DNA from: Magnetospirillum sp.
GTDB taxonomy: Bacteria > Pseudomonadota > Alphaproteobacteria > Rhodospirillales > Magnetospirillaceae
Assembly: GCA_016212565.1 (NCBI GenBank)
Contig: JACRFY010000219.1
Location: forward strand, 1-45,879
Length of the DNA: 45,879 nt
Reading direction: 5' to 3'
The notes beneath the pieces were generated by a model. The model was not told where the DNA came from. It worked only from the letters and a program-made list of their open reading frames with translations, and ran no database searches. Within the stretch, counting starts at the first letter, position 1; each line of letters opens with the position of its first letter. Positions 39,938 through 45,879 of this stretch are shown here, one piece after another. The translations under genes were made by a program, and so were the position numbers.

Positions 39938-40059
39938 GACGTCCTCCAACGTTGGCGTTGCCCCACACGACACTGCGAGGGGCATCAAATCAGTTGCAGG
40001 GAAGTCCAGGATTGCGCCCGTGACCGGGGTTGTCGTGGGAAAAGCCCAACAAATTCGAC
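39938..40059 (-). promoter_or_regulatory. Conserved 5' leader of csp copy 2
   Basis: Aligns throughout with the 37063-37183 leader. Confidence 0.65.
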
Positions 40060-40180
40060 CGCGCGATTATCGTGATTCGTGGATTGTCTGGCAAGTACAT
40101 TGGTGCGCATATGCGAAAAGTTCCTCCGTATCCCCCCTTTTGGTCGGGGGACCGGGGCCGAAGGCGAGGCTGGATGGGGC

Positions 40181-40447
40181 CTAACGCCGCCGCGAGGGGA
40201 AGTGCCCGGCGGTCGAGTGGATTTCGCCGGAGGCCTCGGCCGCATCGTTCGACGCGTTCCGCGACGACTGCTCATCCTGCTTCTTACGGCGATTGGCATC
40301 GGCGATTAGGGTTTCGATCTCGTGAATGCGTTCGTTCAGCGAGGCGATAACGGTTCCATCCGATTTACGGCCGAGGAAACGGCCGAGATCCTCCTTAAGG
40401 CGTGCCAGTTGAAGCTTGAGGCCGGACACGGTTTGGGCCGTTCCCAT
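40181..40447 (-). CDS. Hypothetical coiled-coil-like protein
   Basis: MGTAQTVSGLKLQLARLKEDLGRFLGRKSDGTVIASLNERIHEIETLIADANRRKKQDEQ; start ambiguous. Confidence 0.5.
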   Translation of the reverse strand: MGTAQTVSGLKLQLARLKEDLGRFLGRKSDGTVIASLNERIHEIETLIADANRRKKQDEQSSRNASNDAAEASGEIHSTAGHFPSRRR

Positions 40448-40757
40448 CGGAAAGCCACGCTCTTCGGGTTTGCTCACGATAATCTCCCTGAACGAAGTTG
40501 CTGGCCGGGCAGGAGGTGCCTCCTGCATGTCATGTCATGACAGGCGAGGCCGGAACCCTTTTGCAGCGAATGATCAGCGGCTTGGGGGGCGGGGCACCAT
40601 ACCCAAATCCCGCCGGCGAACCCGCGCCGGCGTCGGTGACAAGAGTCGATGCCCACCATATGGTTAGCCGGAGGCGATCTAGCCAGATCGCGTCCCCGGT
40701 GGGGGATCGCACATTGTCGGGCAGGCGGCACAGAAAGAACAGAGAAATCGGGAAGAG

Positions 40758-40783
40758 GAGGGCGGGCGGACCCGCCCGCCCTC
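40758..40783. terminator. Hairpin just downstream of the parvulin stop codon
   Basis: GAGGGCGGGCG-gacc-CGCCCGCCCTC perfect 11-bp stem. T-rich on the plus side (GATTTTATT), pyrimidine-rich on the minus side. Confidence 0.5.
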
Positions 40784-40787
40784 GATT

Positions 40788-41111
40788 TTATTCCGTACGT
40801 TGAATGAGATGGTACCCAAACGCCGTTTCGACGATGCCGCTCGTTTCCCCCGGCTCGAGGGCGAAAGCGGCCTTCTCGAAAGCAGGGATCATCGCCCCCT
40901 TGGGGAAGGATCCAAGGTCGCCGCCTTCCTCGCTCGAAGGGCAATCGGAATGCTGGCGCGCCATGTCGGCGAAATTGGCACCGCCGGCCAACTGGGCAAG
41001 GACGCCTTCGACGGTAGCCAGGGCCTCGTCTTTCGAGCGCGCGGCGGTCGAACGCATGGATCCCTTATACATCAGCAGGATATGCGAGGCGCGAATTTGG
41101 TTGGGGGACAT
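40788..41111 (-). CDS. Parvulin-type peptidyl-prolyl isomerase
   Basis: IRASHILLMYKGS...LAGGANFADMARQHSDCPSSEEGGDLGSFPKGAMIPAFEKAAFALEPGETSGIVETAFGYHLIQ. Confidence 0.9.
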   Translation of the reverse strand: MSPNQIRASHILLMYKGSMRSTAARSKDEALATVEGVLAQLAGGANFADMARQHSDCPSSEEGGDLGSFPKGAMIPAFEKAAFALEPGETSGIVETAFGYHLIQRTE

Positions 41112-41223
41112 GACGGCTCCGGAGTGGGGTGAACGTGGCGGCACCATATAGCGCAGGTGATCTCCATGTGCCATCTGCAATGTCCTGATGCGACGCAGGA
41201 CGGCAGATGCTATACGTTGGCCC

Positions 41224-41349
41224 ATGGAAATCGAAACCATCGCAATCGCTTCGGGCGTTGCCGTTGTCGCCCTCGCCATCGCCGCCAAGCTGATTCTCGC
41301 CCACCTGTTGGCGGTACAGTCGGTGCGAGTCGAGGCGCCGCGCGACTAA
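41224..41349 (+). CDS. Possible 41-aa single-pass membrane microprotein
   Basis: Manual translation [41 protein letters not shown], a clean hydrophobic segment; no obvious Shine-Dalgarno. Confidence 0.35.
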   Translation: MEIETIAIASGVAVVALAIAAKLILAHLLAVQSVRVEAPRD

Positions 41350-42125
41350 CCTTTCCGCGCGGCCAGGGCGTGGATGACGATGGCAGCGGTCGCCGCCACG
41401 TTGAGAGACTGTACGCGCCCGCTTCCGGCAATGGTCGCCAGCTCTTCGCAGGCGGCCAGGGTTGCGGGTGGCAGGCCATGTTCTTCATTGCCCAGCACCA
41501 CCGCCAGCGGTTGGCCGCCCTCTGCCAGCATGGCCTCCAGCGGTCGGCCCTGACCGAGCGCCGTTCCCACGACTCGATAGTGTTGCCCCAACTGCTTGAG
41601 CATTGTCGGAAACCGTGGGGCACGGTAGACCGTAAGCCATTCCAGTCCGCCTTCGGCAACGCGGAGGGCGGCATCCGAGGGCAGGGCTTGGCCGGGATGG
41701 TCGGAGACCACCAATCGCTCCATTCCGAAGAATGCCATGGTGCGGGCAATGGCCCCCAGATTGTGTGGGTTGCTCACGCCATCCAATAGCAAGAGAGGTT
41801 GCCTGGCGGCGGCCCACAACCGGGCCTCGTCGAGGTCGAAGGCGGGAACCGGCTTGAGGCGGGCGATGGCGACGATGCCCCCATGAAGCTGGGTGCCAGC
41901 GATCTTCGCCAATTCGTCCCCCTTAACCAAGCGGTAGGGCTTGCGATGGGCGGCGAGCAGGCTGCAGAACGGCCCCACCTGCGGCTTGATGCGGTCGTCG
42001 TAAAACAATCGCTCGACGCGAGCCGGATCGTTGGCGAACAGCGCGGCCACGGCCGGTAGGCCGGTGACACGCTCGGTGTCCGGCACAGCGGGCTGAGAAC
42101 GGTGGGGGCGGGGATATCGGGCCAT
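41346..42125 (-). CDS. SpoU/TrmH family RNA 2'-O-methyltransferase
   Basis: [61 protein letters not shown] and [20 protein letters not shown] motifs. Confidence 0.9.
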   Translation of the reverse strand: MARYPRPHRSQPAVPDTERVTGLPAVAALFANDPARVERLFYDDRIKPQVGPFCSLLAAHRKPYRLVKGDELAKIAGTQLHGGIVAIARLKPVPAFDLDEARLWAAARQPLLLLDGVSNPHNLGAIARTMAFFGMERLVVSDHPGQALPSDAALRVAEGGLEWLTVYRAPRFPTMLKQLGQHYRVVGTALGQGRPLEAMLAEGGQPLAVVLGNEEHGLPPATLAACEELATIAGSGRVQSLNVAATAAIVIHALAARKG

Positions 42126-42189
42126 CGCGTCTTGCCTTGGCCGGCGGGCGAGCGCACCATCGCGCCGCCGAACCGACGAGGACCCTGTT

Positions 42190-42777
42190 GTGCCGCGCCT
42201 GATCCTGTTCAACAAGCCTTATGACGTGCTCAGTCAATTCTCTGATCGCGAGGGCGGGAGAACGACGTTGAAATCCTTCATCGGCACGCCTGATGTCCAT
42301 CCCGCCGGCCGCCTTGACCGCGATTCCGAGGGGCTGCTTGTACTCAGCGATGATGGTCCGTTGATCGCCCGCATCAGCCAGCCGCGCCACAAGCTCCCCA
42401 AGGTCTATTGGGCGCAGGTCGAGGGAATTCCCGATCCGGCGGCCCTGGAGCGCTTGCGTCGCGGCGTCGAGTTGAACGACGGCCCGACCCTGCCGGCAGG
42501 TGCCGAGGCGATGGACGAACCGGAAGACCTGTGGCCTCGCGATCCACCGATCCGTTTCCGTGCGCACATTCCCACCAGTTGGATCGCCCTGACACTGACC
42601 GAGGGACGCAATCGCCAGGTACGGCGCATGACGGCAGCGGTCGGTTATCCGACCTTGCGGCTCATCCGTTGGTCGGTTGGGGCTTGGACTCTGGCGGGAC
42701 TGATGCCGGGGCAATGGCGGGAGGAGCCGCTGCCGCGGGTCTCGCCGCCAGTTCGGTCTCGCCGCCCACGGCCTTGA
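42190..42777 (+). CDS. rRNA pseudouridine synthase, RluE-like (RsuA family)
   Basis: [48 protein letters not shown] and [28 protein letters not shown] start. Confidence 0.9.
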   Translation: MPRLILFNKPYDVLSQFSDREGGRTTLKSFIGTPDVHPAGRLDRDSEGLLVLSDDGPLIARISQPRHKLPKVYWAQVEGIPDPAALERLRRGVELNDGPTLPAGAEAMDEPEDLWPRDPPIRFRAHIPTSWIALTLTEGRNRQVRRMTAAVGYPTLRLIRWSVGAWTLAGLMPGQWREEPLPRVSPPVRSRRPRP

Positions 42778-44152
42778 ACAGGCTGACGGCAGCGCTCAGG
42801 CGGTCGAAGCGAGCCTGGACCATGCCTTCCTCGGCCTGATACTGGCTGCGTTCGGTATCGAGAAGTGTCATGTAGTCGAGCATGCCGAGGTTGAACGATT
42901 CCTGCGACAACGCATGCGCTTCGTGGGCGGAATCGATGACCGCCTGCTGGGCGGTGACATGATCCTGGCTGAAGCGAATGGCCGCCAAGGCGTCTTCGAC
43001 ATCGCGCAACGAGGAAATGATCGTCTTCTGGTAGTTGGCGACCAATTCGTCGTATTTGGCTCGCGCCTGGTCGATCTGGGCGCTGCTCTTGCCGAAATCG
43101 AAAATCGTGGCCGTAACGTTGGATGCCAGGGACCAATAGATCGACATCGGCGACAGCAGGATGTCGTGGGTCTGCGCGCCGTAGCCGCGCTCGCCGGTGA
43201 GAGAAAAGCTGGGCAGCATGCTGGCCCGCGCCACGCCGATGTCGGCATTGGCCGATTGCAGGCTGGCCTCCGCCTTGCGGATGTCCGGACGCCGGGTCAG
43301 CAGGTCCGAGGGCATGCCGGGAGAAAGGCGGGGGATCTGCAGGTCGTCGAGCGAGGCGCTTTTCAGTTCCAGCGCCGAGGGCGGCTTGCCGAGCAGCAGG
43401 GCCAACTTGTCGAGCGCGAATGCCGCCTGCTGGCGAATGGGCGGCAACAGCGCCTCGGCCTGGGCCAGCGCATGACGCTGCTGGGCGAGTTCGACGTCGG
43501 TGCCCTCGCCGATGCGGGCGCGTTCGCGCACCGCTTCCAGGCCCTTGCTCATGTTTTCGATATTGGAGCGAGCGACCGCTTCGCGGTCTTTGGCCTGGAG
43601 ATACTGGAAATAGGTGGTGACAACATCGGAGACCAAGGTGATGGCGATCACCTCACGGTCGAAGACGTTGGAGCGGGCCGACGCCAGGGCGGATTCCCGC
43701 GACGCGCGGTTCTTACCCCACACATCCAATTCGTAGCTGGCCGACAGGCCGTATTGATGCAGGTTCTCGGACTTTCCCTCCGGTGAGGTGGTTCGGGCGG
43801 CGATACCGGCGCGTGGCCCTGAGGCTTTGTTGATCGCTTCAGCTTTCAACGTCGGCAACAGAGCGGAGGTGGCAACGCCGGTCTTGGCTTCCGCCTGGGC
43901 AATGCGGGCCGTCGCCGCCTTGATGTCGTGATTGTTGGCGAGAGCCTCGGCAACCAGGGCATTGAGTTCGTCGGAGTTGAAGCTCTCCCACCACCGCGAC
44001 GGCGGAGCCGCCAGTTCGCTTTCACCCCCACTATTGCGGAAACCGGCGCCCAGTTCCTGCTGGGGCGCCTCGTAATCCGGAGTCAGGTTACAGGCCGGCA
44101 ACACCGCAACCGCGGCTGCCGCCAGAATGCCGGAAAAACGCTTGCCCGCCAT
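42662..44152 (-). CDS. RND efflux outer-membrane lipoprotein, NodT/OprM family
   Basis: Lipobox [70 protein letters not shown]. Start at 44152 fits the AAGGGG spacing. Confidence 0.9.
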   Translation of the reverse strand: MAGKRFSGILAAAAVAVLPACNLTPDYEAPQQELGAGFRNSGGESELAAPPSRWWESFNSDELNALVAEALANNHDIKAATARIAQAEAKTGVATSALLPTLKAEAINKASGPRAGIAARTTSPEGKSENLHQYGLSASYELDVWGKNRASRESALASARSNVFDREVIAITLVSDVVTTYFQYLQAKDREAVARSNIENMSKGLEAVRERARIGEGTDVELAQQRHALAQAEALLPPIRQQAAFALDKLALLLGKPPSALELKSASLDDLQIPRLSPGMPSDLLTRRPDIRKAEASLQSANADIGVARASMLPSFSLTGERGYGAQTHDILLSPMSIYWSLASNVTATIFDFGKSSAQIDQARAKYDELVANYQKTIISSLRDVEDALAAIRFSQDHVTAQQAVIDSAHEAHALSQESFNLGMLDYMTLLDTERSQYQAEEGMVQARFDRLSAAVSLFKAVGGETELAARPAAAAPPAIAPASVPPESKPQPTNG

Positions 44153-44214
44153 GGGTCCCATCCCCTTGACTTTTCGCAGGGGAGGATGACGCGAATGGAT
44201 GAAGAAAGCAATAT

Positions 44215-45879
44215 TTAGGCGCGTTTCCGCAGCCGGCTGCCAAGTGTTGGGGCTAGGTAGCGACCGGTATGGCTGTCCGGACACACGGCGATGTCCTCGG
44301 GTGTTCCCGCTGCCACCACACGACCTCCACCGTCCCCGCCTTCGGGGCCGAGATCGATAATCCAATCGGCTGTCTTGATGACTTCCAGGTTATGCTCGAT
44401 CACCAGGACGGTATTGCCGGTGTCGACCAGGGCCTGAATCACCTCCAGCAGCTTGCGTACGTCCTCGAAATGCAGGCCGGTGGTCGGCTCGTCGAGAATG
44501 TAGAGGGTACGCCCGGTGGCGCGGCGCGACAGTTCCTTGGCCAGCTTGACCCGCTGTGCTTCACCGCCCGACAGGGTGGTCGCCTGCTGGCCGAGATGAA
44601 TGTAATCGAGGCCGACCCGGCGCAGGGTCTCCATCTTGTCGCGGATCGACGGCACCGCTTTGAAGAAGTCGGCGGCCTCCTCGACGGTCATATCGAGGAC
44701 GTCGGCAATCGACTTGCCGCGGAAGGTGATCTCCAGCGTTTCGCGGTTGTATCGTTTGCCCTTGCAGACGTCGCATTGGACGTAGACGTCGGGCAGGAAG
44801 TGCATCTCGATCTTGATCACGCCGTCGCCCTGGCAGGCCTCGCAGCGACCTCCCTTGACGTTGAAGCTAAACCGCCCGGCTTTGTAGCCGCGGATCTTGG
44901 CCTCGGGCAGTTCGGTGAACCAGTCGCGAATCGGGGTGAAGGCACCGGTATAAGTGGCCGGGTTCGAGCGCGGCGTGCGACCGATCGGCGACTGATCGAT
45001 ATCGATGATCTTGTCGAGAAATTCGATGCCCTCGATGCGCTCGAAGGCCGTCGCCTGCTCGCGGGCATTCATCAGCCGTCGCGCCAAGGCCTTGTAGAGG
45101 GTTTCGATCACCAGCGTCGACTTGCCGCCGCCGGAGACGCCGGTGACGCAGGTCAGGGTGGCGAGGGGAATCGAAGCGGTGATGCATTTCAGATTGTTGC
45201 CGCTGGCTCCAACCACCGTCAACTGCTGGCCGCTGCCGGTCCGGCGCAACTCAGGGATGGGGATTTCGCGCACACCGGTGAGATACTGTCCGGTGATGCT
45301 GGCGGGATCGGCCATCACCTGTTCCGGCGTTCCTTCCGAGACCACCGCGCCACCGTGGATGCCGGCGCCGGGGACCATGTCGATAAGGTAGTCGGCGGTG
45401 CGGATGGCGTCCTCATCGTGCTCGACGACGATGACGCTGTTGCCGATGTCGCGCAGCCGCTTGAGGGTCGCCAGCAAGCGGTCGTTGTCGCGCTGGTGCA
45501 GACCGATGGACGGCTCGTCGAGAACGTAGAGAACGCCGGTAAGGCCGGAACCGATCTGACTGGCCAGACGGATGCGTTGGCTCTCCCCTCCCGATAGGGT
45601 GCCAGAGTTGCGCCCCAAGGTCAGGTAATCGAGGCCGACATCGACCAGGAACCCCAAGCGGTCGTTGATCTCGCGCAGGATGCGCCGGGCGATCTCGCGA
45701 TGATTGGGCCTGAGATGCTGATCCAATTCGGCGAACCAGTCGCGGGTTCGGGAAATTGAATATTCGGTGATGCTGGAAATGTCTTGGCCACGGATCTTGA
45801 CGGCCAGCGCTTCCGGCTTCAGGCGGGCGCCGCGGCAGGTTTCGCACGGGGCGGTGGTTTGGAAGCGGCCCAATTCCTC
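44215..45879 (-). CDS. uvrA: UvrA excinuclease ABC subunit A (5' part beyond the window)
   Basis: [93 protein letters not shown] and [19 protein letters not shown]. Confidence 0.95.
   Translation of the reverse strand, partial: EELGRFQTTAPCETCRGARLKPEALAVKIRGQDISSITEYSISRTRDWFAELDQHLRPNHREIARRILREINDRLGFLVDVGLDYLTLGRNSGTLSGGESQRIRLASQIGSGLTGVLYVLDEPSIGLHQRDNDRLLATLKRLRDIGNSVIVVEHDEDAIRTADYLIDMVPGAGIHGGAVVSEGTPEQVMADPASITGQYLTGVREIPIPELRRTGSGQQLTVVGASGNNLKCITASIPLATLTCVTGVSGGGKSTLVIETLYKALARRLMNAREQATAFERIEGIEFLDKIIDIDQSPIGRTPRSNPATYTGAFTPIRDWFTELPEAKIRGYKAGRFSFNVKGGRCEACQGDGVIKIEMHFLPDVYVQCDVCKGKRYNRETLEITFRGKSIADVLDMTVEEAADFFKAVPSIRDKMETLRRVGLDYIHLGQQATTLSGGEAQRVKLAKELSRRATGRTLYILDEPTTGLHFEDVRKLLEVIQALVDTGNTVLVIEHNLEVIKTADWIIDLGPEGGDGGGRVVAAGTPEDIAVCPDSHTGRYLAPTLGSRLRKRA

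Overview
This 45.9-kb high-GC window looks like a chromosomal segment of an alphaproteobacterium, probably Magnetospirillum/Rhodospirillales-like (inferred from protein resemblance; no search was run). About 40 CDSs are supportable, and most are housekeeping or metabolic genes. Main blocks, in order: the tail of an ISAzo13-like transposase; a soluble MCP; a copper P-type ATPase broken by an in-frame TAG; a divergent polysaccharide deacetylase; a receiver-domain protein; a Zn-alcohol dehydrogenase; tpiA; a sulfur-trafficking operon (DsrE-like, TusA-like, SQR-like flavoprotein, DUF1641); a Pal-like lipoprotein; a superoxide dismutase; hpnCDE plus a divergent squalene/phytoene-synthase-fold paralogue; a PagL-like deacylase; an ACT-domain protein; a hybrid histidine kinase; a Crp/Fnr regulator with DUF2892; putA; a cytochrome c; an Anbu proteasome-homologue cluster (ATP-grasp, alpha-E, transglutaminase, Anbu); a PA2779/PA2778-like pair; trmFO; a SpoIIE phosphatase; a tandem DUF4170-like protein; a 2Fe-2S ferredoxin; a CULT (cereblon-like) protein; an EAL protein; a GcrA C-terminal-like protein; two csp genes with conserved long leaders; a PAS/HD-GYP/hemerythrin protein; an LpxL-like acyltransferase; a parvulin; an rRNA methyltransferase; a RluE-like enzyme; a NodT-type efflux lipoprotein; and partial uvrA. 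The strongest second-look items are the Anbu cluster running into cytochrome c and putA, the sulfur operon with a CsoR/CstR-like C-tract/G-tract promoter palindrome, the paired csp leaders, the interrupted copA, the CULT protein, the stand-alone GcrA-like C-terminal domain, and the 116-bp antisense coding overlap between the RluE-like and NodT genes. No CRISPR array, tRNA, rRNA or obvious defence island was found.
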